Part shown: positions 13,643-23,488 of the stretch, one piece after another | How positions within the stretch are numbered: the stretch's first letter is position 1 | How the letters are laid out: each line of letters starts with the position of its first letter | Origin: Filobasidium wieringae | Taxonomy: Eukaryota > Basidiomycota > Tremellomycetes > Filobasidiales > Filobasidiaceae | NCBI GenBank assembly: GCA_001600055.1 | Contig: BCIV01000014.1 | Coordinates: 558,001 to 622,000 of the forward strand | Length of the DNA: 64,000 nucleotides | Reading direction: 5' to 3' | Notes under the pieces: model-generated | The model's database searches: none | Seen by the model: the letters and a program-made list of their open reading frames with translations, nothing else | What the model was told of the DNA's origin: nothing | Translations under genes and position numbers: made by a program

Positions 13643-14177
13643 TCAAGCGCTGAGGGAAACCTCTTGACTCAAGAAGGCTAGCAAACGCTTCTTGCAGTCG
13701 TGCTTCACCAAAACCGTCTTTTTGTTCCGAACATTGCTTGCTTCAAACCATCTTGTCAACGTACTGAAGGCTGTGATCCTGACATGAGGTCAGACTCCTC
13801 GGCCTGAATAATATTCTGCTCCACACTCATCAAGCTGACCATGCAGAATCGTTTCAGAGACAAGTCGCAACAGCCATTCCTTCTCCATCTGCACATTTCC
13901 GACTGTCCGAGTTGCGGTCATAGCCTAGAGATGTTATCCAAATCCGTGTACAATATCACGAACAAACCTATCAGTATGCCAGTCATATAGATTGTCAAAG
14001 TTATCTCCTCCCTCAAAAGATATCTAGGTCAAAGAGCGGCGCATGTATGGCTTGTAGACCGATTCTCATTACGACAACGAAAGAGTTCGTCACCTTGTTT
14101 GGAAGAGGAATGGCGCATGTGCGATCTGGGTTATAATGGAAATGAGAGGGCGGAAGATTCCGGTACGACTGCAACAT
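13643..14177 (-). CDS. Small conserved-looking protein, four exons
   Basis: I do not recognise the family. Four short exons (14094-14177, 13964-14023, 13827-13924, 13643-13778) join in consistent phases to about 125 residues with a normal stop. The introns are 70, 39 and 48 nt; the second uses a GTTCGT donor like one in the HEM2 gene of this window. The product starts MLQSYRNLPPS and continues with a Gly/Asp/Asn-rich segment (FEGGDNFDNLYDW), then two amphipathic helical stretches (QMEKEWLLRLVSE and KRLLAFLSQ). There is no signal peptide or membrane segment. The gene is convergent with the RIM15-like gene. The exact second intron is the weakest point of the model. Confidence 0.55.
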
Positions 14178-14888
14178 CGACGATCTCATTCATTTGATCA
14201 AATGGTTTTATATCTGAATTGAATTGTTTGGTCCCACGGTTATAGCTCTAGCTACTCTCCACAAGCGCGCGCGCCTTGACGGATGTCGCGTCGATCACAC
14301 GAACAAATTCTAAGTTCTACGTTATTCTACAAAAGCCGGCAGATTATGATCTCAGGATCGAATGATTCTGATAACTATGGAATGACAGTCCCCTGGTCCG
14401 TTACTGAACATCCGATGACGGTCAAGAAGGTCATGTTCCGACCCGTTGATACAACGTCCAGCTTCTCTTGCTTCGCGCCAGCCAATCCGCTTCAGAGCGC
14501 CTTATCGCTATACATCCCATCACCCGCTTCAAACCCCACCTACTCAGGGCTCATCAATTGCATCTGAGCCAGCGGAACGGGATCAATATGACAAGTATAT
14601 AGAGTACAACAAAGCCGGTCCGAACCCGACTGTCCAAAAGTAAATCATTCCCAGAATATTCTCGTACGGTACAATAGAGAGTAGGGCGTAAAGTAAGGTA
14701 AAGTAGGTGGGTAGGTAGGTATTAATGATGCGTCCACAAACTGTAATAAATGAAGGAGAAGGGTATGATCGTCACGTCCATCCCTGACTATGGAAAAGAA
14801 GCCCAGGCTCTGGTTCTTGCCCCTCTCGAGCGCGTCAAGGAGCGCAAGGTTGCGTAGAGTACGAAGGGTAGCGCAGAATACGAAGGGT
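14178..14888. other. Intergenic, 0.7 kb
   Basis: This stretch separates the promoter of the small gene at 13643-14177 from the 3' end of the low-complexity gene. It contains a 94-codon open frame (14283-14567, +) that I cannot support as a gene, and short direct repeats such as GTAGGTAGGT near 14706. Confidence 0.4.
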
Positions 14889-16883
14889 TCAACTCTCCTC
14901 CCCCTCGAGCGAACTCAAATCGGATTCCTCCCCCTTTTCCTGGTCCATACCGGCCCCATCGTCCGCAACCCGTATCGCGCTACCCGACCCACATTCCCGC
15001 TTCGGTCCGACCCGTTCGAGTTCCCGTTCCCCTTCCCTGTCTGATCGTAGAGTTCGAAACCTCCTAGACCCCTCAGGTTCGTACTTGACGACCGTCCGTC
15101 CCATTGCTCTTCCTCTCCCTCTTCCCCTCCCACTGCCAGTCCCGCCCATTCGTGCTTCCCTCGGGTTGTTCGTTTTTATCGTGGTGGTTATCGACGAAGA
15201 AGGAACCGCACCGCGTCTCCTCCTCTGAATCGTATCTTGGTACGCTTTCGGACCACCCAAGAGTGATCGGGTCCGGGTGCTCCAGCGTCGCTCCATCAGT
15301 AGAGAAGGTTGGGGTTTGGCTGTTTTCGAGGAAGAGGGGGATGGGGAAGAGGGGGATGTGTGAGATGGAGTGAGAGTGGATGAGGGTTCGGGTTGGGGTT
15401 TCAAGGTGAATTCCGGTAGGTCGGGTAATAAGGGTCGTGTTCCGTTCGATCGGGTGGATGAATCTCCAACCACCTCGCATTCATGCTCATGCACCTTCAC
15501 TCCCTCCTCCCCCGTTTCCCTCTCATCCCCCACCCCCAAGCTCTCCGCCACCCCAATTTCTCTACCCCAGACCAAACCCAGATCCATCTCCCGCTCCATC
15601 TCTCTCAGACAAACCGGGGTTCTCCGAGTGTTCATCGGGGAATCCATGTTCTCCATCTCCACCATCTCCATCGGCTCCATCCCCTCATACCCGGCGCCTC
15701 CGTTCCCCACAAACATCTCCAAGTCGGCCCTCCTATGGGGGTCGGAAGTCAGGGGAAAAGAAGGGAACGGGGACATCCCCATCGGACTGGATCGGTCCGG
15801 GTCTGGGATCGAGTGGGGCTGGTAGGGCGGGAGAACGAGGGAAAGGGTGAGCGGGGGAGGTTTTGATTTGGGCTGGGTTTTGGTCCGGGCGGGTCGGTTG
15901 TTCTCATCATTCTGGTCGTTCTGATCGTGATCGTGATCGTGATTTTGATCATGAATTTTACTCTTCTTCCGGGGATGAGTAAAAGTGCGGTCAGAGCGGT
16001 CAGAGCGGGAAGAAAAAGAAGAGAGCGAAGAGAGCGAAGAACAAGGACTCCCGATTTGGGTCGGGGATGAGAGGGGGGAAGATTCTCGTGAGGCTTGTAT
16101 CGGGGGGGTTAGGTGGTGTGTTTGCGGGGGTGGGTGGGTGTGGGAGGGATCGGATGGTTCTTCGTGTTCGTGTCGCTCAGGAGATCTGGATGGATGAGGT
16201 TTTCGATAGGTTTCTTCCCCTTGTCCTTGTCCTTCTTTTTGCTGATCTTGTCCTTGTTGATAGTGACGATCCAAAGGACCGGAAGAATCTCGATGTGTCC
16301 GATGATCTCGATGTCGTTGCCGGTCTCGTTGCACCCGCCCAAAACCCATCTCAACGGGACGGGGAGTCGGGCTCAGGTCCAAATAAACGTCCAGTTCGTC
16401 CGTCTCGTCCCCCTCACCCTCCCCGTTCCCGTTCCCGTTCCCGTTCGCGTCCCGCTGATTCTTTTCCTTCTCCTCTGCGGTGCCTGTATGTACTTCCATC
16501 CCTGTATAGTGCGCCAAGTCTATACCCATACCCATACCGATGTCCATATCAACGTCCAAATCCCACCCAACCCCCACCCCCACCCCCAGCCCCAGCCCAA
16601 CCCGTTCCGGACAAAAAACGGGGAAACTAGATTCCCAAGGGACGGCCAGGGTTCTGTATGAGAACGCATTCGTCGTGTCGCTCCAATCCGGGGTCGGATG
16701 GATGGGGGTGAATAGTTCGGGGACATGTATTTCAACTCGAGACTGATGGTCGCTGATCGTGTTGTGCGTCTGGCCAGCTGAGGAACGTGGGGAGGAGGAG
16801 TTTGACGGGGAGGGAGGGAAGAGGAGGTGATGTTTATGGTAAGAAGGTGAACCGCGTTTGAGCGGGTGGACCATCAACCTCAT
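14889..16883 (-). CDS. Low-complexity protein of unknown function
   Basis: A single uninterrupted frame encodes 664 residues from the first in-frame ATG at 16883. I do not recognise a domain. Most of the protein is low complexity: a Gly/Val/Asp-Met repeat block, N-G and E-G repeats, Gln/Arg/His-rich runs, H-D repeats, and Ser/Pro stretches. The C-terminal 150 residues are more complex and basic, with an RGRGRGR tract that could contact nucleic acid in an AT-hook-like way. The acidic C-terminus ends in a Ser/Leu/Glu-rich segment. An upstream TTG would add 40 residues, including an IDV repeat, but no ATG lies there. Such proteins are common in tremellomycetes and may be regulatory; that is inference. 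Confidence 0.65.
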   Translation of the reverse strand: MRLMVHPLKRGSPSYHKHHLLFPPSPSNSSSPRSSAGQTHNTISDHQSRVEIHVPELFTPIHPTPDWSDTTNAFSYRTLAVPWESSFPVFCPERVGLGLGVGVGVGWDLDVDMDIGMGMGIDLAHYTGMEVHTGTAEEKEKNQRDANGNGNGNGEGEGDETDELDVYLDLSPTPRPVEMGFGRVQRDRQRHRDHRTHRDSSGPLDRHYQQGQDQQKEGQGQGEETYRKPHPSRSPERHEHEEPSDPSHTHPPPQTHHLTPPIQASRESSPLSSPTQIGSPCSSLSSLSSFSSRSDRSDRTFTHPRKKSKIHDQNHDHDHDQNDQNDENNRPARTKTQPKSKPPPLTLSLVLPPYQPHSIPDPDRSSPMGMSPFPSFPLTSDPHRRADLEMFVGNGGAGYEGMEPMEMVEMENMDSPMNTRRTPVCLREMEREMDLGLVWGREIGVAESLGVGDERETGEEGVKVHEHECEVVGDSSTRSNGTRPLLPDLPEFTLKPQPEPSSTLTPSHTSPSSPSPSSSKTAKPQPSLLMERRWSTRTRSLLGGPKAYQDTIQRRRRGAVPSSSITTTIKTNNPREARMGGTGSGRGRGRGRAMGRTVVKYEPEGSRRFRTLRSDREGERELERVGPKRECGSGSAIRVADDGAGMDQEKGEESDLSSLEGEES

Positions 16884-19170
16884 CGAGGCCGGAGTGGAGG
16901 GGAGGAAGGAGGTGGAGTGGAGCTGGTAGTGTTTGATATTCCTATGATCGTTCCCATCCACGTCGATCACGTCGATCACGTCGATCAGGAAATGTATCCT
17001 CAACGGAGAACAAAGCGGAGGAGACGGCTCACGGGAATTCAGGACGATCGACTTGTCTGTTCCTCAAGCTCAGGGATCGGTTGGACATGTCGAGGAAGAA
17101 TCGAGGAGGGAAGTTTAGCGAGGATGTGAGGATATGATCGGTCGAGCTGATGATGGTTGACGATCGAAGTGTCGAGTGTCGAGCAGGAGAATCAGAGTTT
17201 ATCGCTGTGAGTGGGCGTTTGGTTCGGTCAAGCTGAGGAGGAATCGAGTGGCGAACGGAGGTTGAGTGAGCGATGAGCGAGGTCGACTTAGCGATCGATA
17301 AACAGGAACACAACGGAAAGAGGTGACAGGTGGAGCGGACACGTACCCCACCTTCCTCATCGGCTGACACATCCACACATGCACACAGCCCCGAGAACCA
17401 GCTCGGCTCGGCATCCAATCCGGCCTCCCGTAGCTATCTCTAGACCGAAAGAGTCACTACCCCGCAGTAAAGGAGGGTTCCCATGTTTTCCGGTGATCCT
17501 ACGATCGACCGGCGATCCATCAGATCTCATCAAAGAACGCGGATCGCGCGCGGTTTCATCGTTGATCAAATCTGATCAACCTGATCATTGGTCGCTCGTC
17601 GCTTGCTCGGGCGGGACCGAGCGTCTCCTTTCCACGGAAGGTTGGTGCCTTCCAACATATATACTGTACCCTCATCCTACGACCGACAGTCGTTAGGACT
17701 TCTACCTTACCCGTAGAACCGTCTCCCCAACGGAAATCAGTCCTGTCTCATCAGAATTGCTTCCGCCCCTTGGAATCACCCGCGATGAAACACTCACTTG
17801 TGCATCATTCAGGCACGTGGTCACGAACGCGAACATGTCGATTCCAGTAACCAGTGTCTGCCATATTACGGATGGATGATCGTGGTCTTGCGCTCTTGCG
17901 CAGCTTGCGCACACAGGTAAAGTCCCAGCCGCGCACTTGAGAGACAGCGCATCAGTTCGATATACCAAAAGGAACCCGAGATCCAGAAATCAGGAGGGGA
18001 GAAAACGGCCTTCCAATGTAAGGATCTTATGCCTAAGAATCCCAGCTTTTTAGCTGCACCAGTCCCGAAAACCTTCTTGAGGATATCGAGACGATGGGAC
18101 GTTTTGTATATGAAACACAAAACACGTGCCCGGAAAAGTATCTCAAACGCAGCCCCGTCCTTGAACGCACGGAATCTATGAGTACGACTTGTGACGGGCA
18201 GAATTACTTCATCACTTGAGACTCGAAGTATCGATCATCCGCATCCGCTCGAACCATTCATGTCACCTTATCATTCAGCCAATCAGTCTCATACGGTACG
18301 TAATCAAGTACCTGTTCAGAAATTCAGATTGGGTGGTCATACCGATCCCGGCTGGTGCAGATGGATTGATGAGCAAATGAGGCGGGTTCGCGAAGTCTCC
18401 TATCCCGACTTCCAACGTCCGACGTTCGGGGTCAGTACGTTTCTTCCAGTAGAGATCTGGTCATACCCTCAATCAAACGTTGGACAAGGGTGTACTCGTA
18501 GATGTCCTAGCGCCTGGGGTATTAGAGCTTGGAGGTGATTGGGAGATGGGTGCGATGGAGTTGGGACGTTTGATTTTTTTCTCATCGAGGTTTGTGAAAT
18601 TCCAGGCCCGCTTGGATATGGACAAGGATCGTGACGAATTCCATTTCTATGCAGACAATGGAACGGAGGTCCCTCGCAAGGCCGAAGGTATGAGATCCAT
18701 GGGGTTCTCTTTGATGATTCGGATTGGAAATATGGGAATCGGCCCGTCTTCCTGTATAGCCACAAGATTTCGGTAAGAACATCTGAAGAGCAGACGTAGA
18801 GCGGCCGGTTGTGGAACTACATGTACCGACAGTCACCTAGAGCCTTCGTAGACCATCTCGAGTGAAATATCCAACAGTGGAAACGGATGACCGTCGAGAA
18901 CGCGATATACAAAAACCACTAGGCATTATTGATCTATTACAAAACGGGGCCATGTACATTCCTGCATCGCTTGTTCATTGTTGGCACATCAGCGCTCAGT
19001 GATCAGTGACCCGATCCGCCCCCGCCTGCTCATTACACAAATCGCCTCCGCGCGTTTCACCACACTTCCCCCCCGCGCTAGCGCTACAAGACGAAACGCA
19101 ATGAGAAACAACGTGTGATTCGATGCCGAGTCTGTCCTCGCCATCGTGGTCCTTGATGACACCTTATCAT
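16884..19170. other. Unresolved region with exon-like fragments
   Basis: No full gene model could be assembled. Two open frames look more protein-like than chance. On the minus strand, about 17866-18236 has aromatic and basic residues including FRAFKDGAAFEILFRAR. On the plus strand, 18453-18776 includes ARLDMDKDRDEFHFYADNG. Either could be an exon of an intron-rich gene or a gene relic. I could not find consistent upstream exons or starts. A 9-bp CACGTCGAT repeat (x3) lies at 16959-16988. Confidence 0.35.
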
Positions 19171-19316
19171 CGGGCGAGTTTACACGCCATAGGGTTCTTC
19201 GGCGGGGATCCGCCATGCCATACCCCTTATCCTTGCCGATAGGGCGATCCTTTGTTGAGAGAAGGAGCTGGTCGAACGTGTCAGGTGATTGTACGCGGGG
19301 CTGATTGGGATAAATA
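19171..19316 (+). promoter_or_regulatory. Promoter block of tandem-family gene A
   Basis: Contains CGGGCGAGTTT (19171) and TTCGGCGGGGAT (19198), both 27 bp apart exactly as upstream of gene B, then TCCTTTGT (19248) and a TATA-like TAAATA (19311). The ATG follows at 19407. Confidence 0.6.
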
Positions 19317-19406
19317 GGGAGCGGATGTTGGGCGGTTTTGGGAGGATTTATCAGCCTGGATACATTCGCCTTCCCTCATCGACACTTTGTATACAACAAG
19401 GAACAG

Positions 19407-19975
19407 ATGAAGTATTGCACAGAAGAGGAATTCCTCAACGAACTGAGTGATCAGCTATCTTGGATCGATGAAAAACTAAAGCTATACCCCTCGAAATCGC
19501 CTAGCTCTAATGCAGTAAGTTGTTCTAATACTTTTATACATAAGGGGCGAGGTTCCAAGTAAAGTCATTGCAGACCGAACGACAATACGAGCTGGAACGG
19601 ACTCCCGAAGGGTTAGTGGATTGTTGGAAGGTTGAAGGTGAAGGGCCAGTATCTGCCAGCATACGTCAAGTCACGCACGAACAGCTTTTGGAGAAAATGG
19701 TCAAATCAGTCAAAAGTGGTCCGATCGATCTGAAAGACGGCAGACAAATAAGTAGCATCGAGCCAGTATCGTCAGGTAGCTTCGAGGGCTATAAGAATTA
19801 TCTTATCAAGGTCACGGGAGGCCTCACCAAATTCCAGACGGATGCACAATCTACTCGCACTGCAAGACAGTCTACTCTCAGTAAAACACAGACCGACCTG
19901 TCAGAAAACCAGGGGTCTGGCTATTCGGAAAGCACTGAAGGGGGATCTGTATTAACCAGTCTTTCGGATCATTGA
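19407..19975 (+). CDS. Tandem paralogue A, unknown two-exon family
   Basis: Exon 1 (19407-19514) encodes exactly 36 residues and ends in phase 0 at a GTAAGT donor. Exon 2 (19574-19975) gives 133 more, for 169 in total. I do not recognise the family. Exon 1 is a predicted helix with the shared pattern F-L-x-E-L. Exon 2 has alternating hydrophobic residues, a Trp (CWKVEGEG), a helix (HEQLLEKMVKSV), GPIDLKDG, a YKNYLIKV strand and FQTD, then a Ser/Thr-rich tail of about 50 residues. The best visible relative is gene C, which shares the W...E, LE...KG.I.LK and QTD positions. There is no signal peptide or membrane segment, so the product is probably cytosolic or nuclear. It is first of four tandem genes on the same strand. 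Confidence 0.65.
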
Positions 19976-20343
19976 TCCCATATGAGCCTCATCGAACCAT
20001 CGTATCGATCTAAACCATGTGATCTGTAGACGGAAATTCATATGTTATGCGTGATACAATACGTTTGATATAGTCAACCTTGATCACAACCGATGATTGA
20101 TTAAAATCGCTTGGCCGCGCTCCAATCCAATGTCTTGATACGCTTGTCGAAAGCGGACGCCATAGTTCCCGCTCTCAAGGTATCTCGGATTGCACGTTCA
20201 TTCGGAAGACGTATTGCCCACGTTGTTGGCTCATATGCCTCAACAGACAGTCAGTGTGACGCGACTCCGCTCGGTCACAATATTCGAGAGCGCTGACGAG
20301 GCGAGCAAACAAAGGCTTGAATTCCTACACAGCAGAACCTTTT

Positions 20344-20468
20344 CGGGCGAGTTTGACTGCAATGACGATGTTCGGCGGGGATGTGGACGCCCGTTCAGCC
20401 GTAAGGACCTCCTTTGTGGAAAGAAGGGGTCATTGTGGCGTGCTGTTCAGTCTCGAATTCTATATATA
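20344..20468 (+). promoter_or_regulatory. Promoter block of tandem-family gene B
   Basis: CGGGCGAGTTT (20344), TTCGGCGGGGAT (20371), TCCTTTGT (20410) and TATATATA (20461) occur in the same order as upstream of gene A. Further upstream, a 20-bp element at 20192-20211 matches one upstream of gene D at 22479-22498 (16 of 20 identical). Confidence 0.6.
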
Positions 20469-20571
20469 CCGGACAACTCTTTGCCTCCTGTATCCATGAA
20501 AGTGCGACTTGATTGCACTCAATCATATCTATACAATCCCCAAGATACAGGTAAACCGGTACATCAATAGC

Positions 20572-21141
20572 ATGCCAACAGATTTCGCACCTCACCAAAC
20601 GAATTTTCTCATGAAACTTGGTCCAGCTATTGCGGAGCTTTGGCGAATCAACAGACTCTCCATGACGTTTTGTCGTCAGGTGAGTAATCAGATGCTCTGT
20701 ATTAGTCTGAGATAGCGAATATCAAATCGAGTTGATACCATTGTTCTGCAGCAAACTGATCAGGCAAAGTTCGGGTTGAGGGTTTGGGGACAGGATGACC
20801 ATGTCTTAATTTGGTCCTCATTGTTCGAAGATTCCTTTCAAATTCCTATAGACGTATCGATGGCAGAGCACCGACTGAAAACCTGTCTCAAGGAAGCAAA
20901 AGACCAAAAATTTAGAATCGGACTGGACGAATGTTACGAAATCACAAATGTCGACGAACAAGGAGACATCTCATATATTACCGTCAAGGATCATCGGATA
21001 CTTCTATCAGAAACAGCTAGTGCCATGCAGGAAACGTCCCTCAGTCAAGCAGAAACCAGTAGTTCGCAGATCACGGACGGCCCCTCTGTTGTAACACGTG
21101 CCGCATCAATCGACTCGACCGGGGGGTCGAGCTGTGGATAG
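20572..21141 (+). CDS. Tandem paralogue B, unknown two-exon family
   Basis: Exon 1 (20572-20679) again encodes exactly 36 residues with a phase-0 donor (GTGAGT). Exon 2 (20752-21141) adds 129, for 165 residues. The exon-1 helix contains NFLMKLGPAIAEL, matching the F-L...L...I pattern of the other copies. Exon 2 has LIWSSLFED, a helix with AEHRLKTCLKEAK, FRIGLDECYEITNVDE, ISYITV and a Ser/Thr/Gln tail. Sequence identity to copies A and C is low and concentrated at hydrophobic and turn positions, so the relationship rests mainly on exon plan, promoter and order. Function unknown. The upstream region shares several elements with gene A, consistent with tandem duplication followed by fast divergence. 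Confidence 0.6.
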
Positions 21142-21477
21142 ATTTCAGAACCATGTTGATGCAAAGAGTCTGTGTTTGTAAAGACCGTAGAATGATTGGA
21201 GAACCCTGCGAAAGGGCAGCATACGGGCTAATCCGTCATATACAGCTTGAACCCGTCCAGAAGTGCAAGATCGCGCGCGCGGTTGTTCTGTAAAGCACCT
21301 CGTTTTAAAGCTTCTATTCCTTTTTTGACACTTCAGATTCAATAGGATCGACTGTGTCTGAATCCGACAAAAGCACGAACCATAATGACCACGTAGACTC
21401 GGCAAGTCGAAATTCCCGAATGGTGTCTGCCAGCGTTTGTGACGGATTAGGGGGCGGCTTTCAGTTCAATTGCGACT

Positions 21478-21559
21478 TCCTTTGTAGAAAGAAAACTTGG
21501 GAAGAAAGGGGTTTTCGGAGCGATTGGACAGTGCTGTGCTATCCCACTCGTTTATATAA
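21478..21559 (+). promoter_or_regulatory. Promoter block of tandem-family gene C
   Basis: TCCTTTGT at 21478 followed by AGAAAGAA, and a TATATAA box at 21553. The ATG is at 21658, 180 bp from the TCCTTTGT element. Confidence 0.55.
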
Positions 21560-21657
21560 GATGACCGATGTAACGCTCAACTCGACAAGCATATGATCAT
21601 TCTCTCCACCATCACTTCTTACCCTCCAAACCACGATATCGTCCTCTTTGATCCTTT

Positions 21658-22244
21658 ATGTGCGACGTCCAAGAATCCTATACAACATTTCTTTCAGAGC
21701 TTCGTGATGCCATCGAGGCTGTCAGTAATAAATGTGATGCGTCGCTTGGTGTGGATATTGGCGAAGTAAGTCAATTTAACAGGACCTTGACGATATTCTG
21801 ATTTCCTTCTCATTTAAGTCACGAGCGTTTTGGATGGCTCCGGAGCGGAAAGGGGGGAATATGCGTATTTGGTTTCAAGAACGTAGGCCAGATATGGGAT
21901 CCAGTGACTCACTTCCCTATTGCCGCGTTCACATGAAGACGATGCTCGAGAGCACAGAGAAAGGTTCAATCGAGCTGAAGGGGAACGAGCCACAAGTTGC
22001 ATACATGGTAACAAGCCAGATTGCTAAAGGAGTAAAACTCGACCGGGACATCTACACACGCCCCCTCTACATCCTCACGGTAAGACGAAGTGATGTATCC
22101 GTCCAAACCGACCCATCCAATGAGGTATCTAGAACAGAAAGTCCGACGTCTACTTCTGGCTCTGGGAGGACTGGCAGCATGAGGCCTTCCACGACGATGT
22201 CTGTTTCGTCATCAGGTATTGCGTTCAGCGATCTCGAACAATGA
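21658..22244 (+). CDS. Tandem paralogue C, unknown two-exon family
   Basis: Exon 1 (21658-21765) encodes 36 residues and ends phase 0 at GTAAGT; exon 2 (21819-22244) adds 141, for 177 residues. Exon 1 contains TTFLSELRDAIEA, clearly the same pattern as copies A, B and D. Exon 2 has MRIWFQER, HMKTMLESTEKGSIELKG, a YMVTSQIAKG segment, PLYILTV and VQTD, followed by a Ser/Thr/Gly tail. It aligns best with copy A along the whole exon. No recognised domain, signal peptide or membrane segment. The tail length and composition vary between copies while the exon-1 length does not. Confidence 0.65.
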
Positions 22245-22561
22245 AGCTTCAAGGAAATACTGGTTTTTGAGCCGCATAACATGACTCAAATAATAGAAAA
22301 GATGATCCTTGTTGCTTGTTGTCTTGTTGTCAAGATCTGTATAGCACTTGTAAGTTTCAAGTCCAGCGCGAAAAGAAAGGCTGGTGACAAATGCCAGACT
22401 GCGGACAGTATAGTTGGCACATGTTCTGTCAAAACAACCCTTGGCAGACTTATCGTTCTGTACTGAGTACTATCCATCGCACGTTCGCCCGGAAGGCGAC
22501 ATCTGCTATCAGGTTGACGAGAAGAGAAGAAGAGAAAAAGAACAGGTGACGATGTTCAGTC

Positions 22562-22640
22562 TCCTTTGTCCAAAAAACCGGGTCTGTATCTCTCAAGTTA
22601 GGTGCCAATGACAACGTAGACCGAGTACGAGTACTTATAG
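22562..22640 (+). promoter_or_regulatory. Promoter block of tandem-family gene D
   Basis: TCCTTTGT at 22562 and a weak TATA-like CTTATAG near 22634; the ATG is at 22718, 156 bp from the TCCTTTGT element. A 20-bp element shared with gene B lies at 22479-22498. Confidence 0.5.
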
Positions 22641-22717
22641 CGACAGTGATACTATGGGTAAATCGGCAAAACGAGCTCAGCTCTTCACGGCTGTTATTGT
22701 GACCAGCTATACTCGCC

Positions 22718-23326
22718 ATGTATATCGATCCTTTGCTGAAGGGTAACTTTGCCTCCGACCTTTACGAGGCCATCTGCAAGGCAATACAGAACGACAAATG
22801 TCTCCGAAGATTCCGGGCGAGTTTACTCGTAGCACAGGGGTCGGAGATCTCTTATGCCGCGTTCGCATAGTACCCAGGCGAGGCCACGATTACATTGGTG
22901 ACCACAAAGACAGGACCAATCACATGCAAAATCCCTGGTGAACGTCAGCCCATAACTCTATCTATAATGCTCGGCCATGAACAGGATATGACAGATTCAC
23001 TAGGCTGGCTGCTCAGTGCGAAGGAGAGCATCACCTTCCTCGTGTCGGTTGATCGTAATACAGATGACATACAGTATAAAATCATCGGAGTTTCTGGCGG
23101 TCGCCCCGGAAGTGCAATAACCTTCAAAGTTGACATACGGGTGCTACTTGACAAAGGATCGAAGGAGCGCGAGAGTTCATATTACGTTGTAAACATGCAC
23201 TCAGGCCTAGCGGACCTCTCGGAGTCATTTACTGCCGGACCTTGCAGTCAGATCACTGATCAGGAAGATTCCGAACTGTCCGATCCAATTAGTAACCATG
23301 ATATTAAGCAATTGTATATGCTTTGA
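22718..23326 (+). pseudogene. Tandem paralogue D, in-frame stop or altered intron
   Basis: The frame from ATG 22718 continues to 23326 but is interrupted by TAG at 22868 (codon 51). The first 36 codons contain NFASDLYEAICKAI, matching exon 1 of the other copies. The C-terminal part has ITLSIMLG, ESITFLVSV, IQYKIIGV and a Ser/Asp-rich tail. Where the other copies have a clear phase-0 intron after codon 36, this copy has only a poor candidate: GTAGCA at 22829 to CATAG at 22870 (42 nt, phase 0 after codon 37), which would remove the stop and give 188 residues. The gene is therefore either a recent pseudogene or spliced at a weak donor. The 13-mer CGGGCGAGTTTAC at 22814, in its exon 1, also occurs in gene A's promoter. 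Confidence 0.5.
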
Positions 23327-23488
23327 TAGAAGGAGTCGCGGTGTACCACCGGATTGCGAGGGCGTATAGCTGATGGATGGGTCACTGAGTTACCGAATGT
23401 TTGCATCGCTCAGTCAGGCTTAGAGCTGAGTCTCGTCTTTGTCATAACGAACTCGTCGTTATGTATCGTAAGATTTACAGTTGCAGGA

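Noticed and set aside
14283..14567. 94-codon open frame upstream of the low-complexity gene
   Set aside because: No domain, no clear splice partners, and a second overlapping frame of similar quality.
16884..17003. N-terminal extension of the low-complexity protein from a TTG start
   Set aside because: No ATG in the extension; the 9-bp repeat there looks like non-coding minisatellite sequence.
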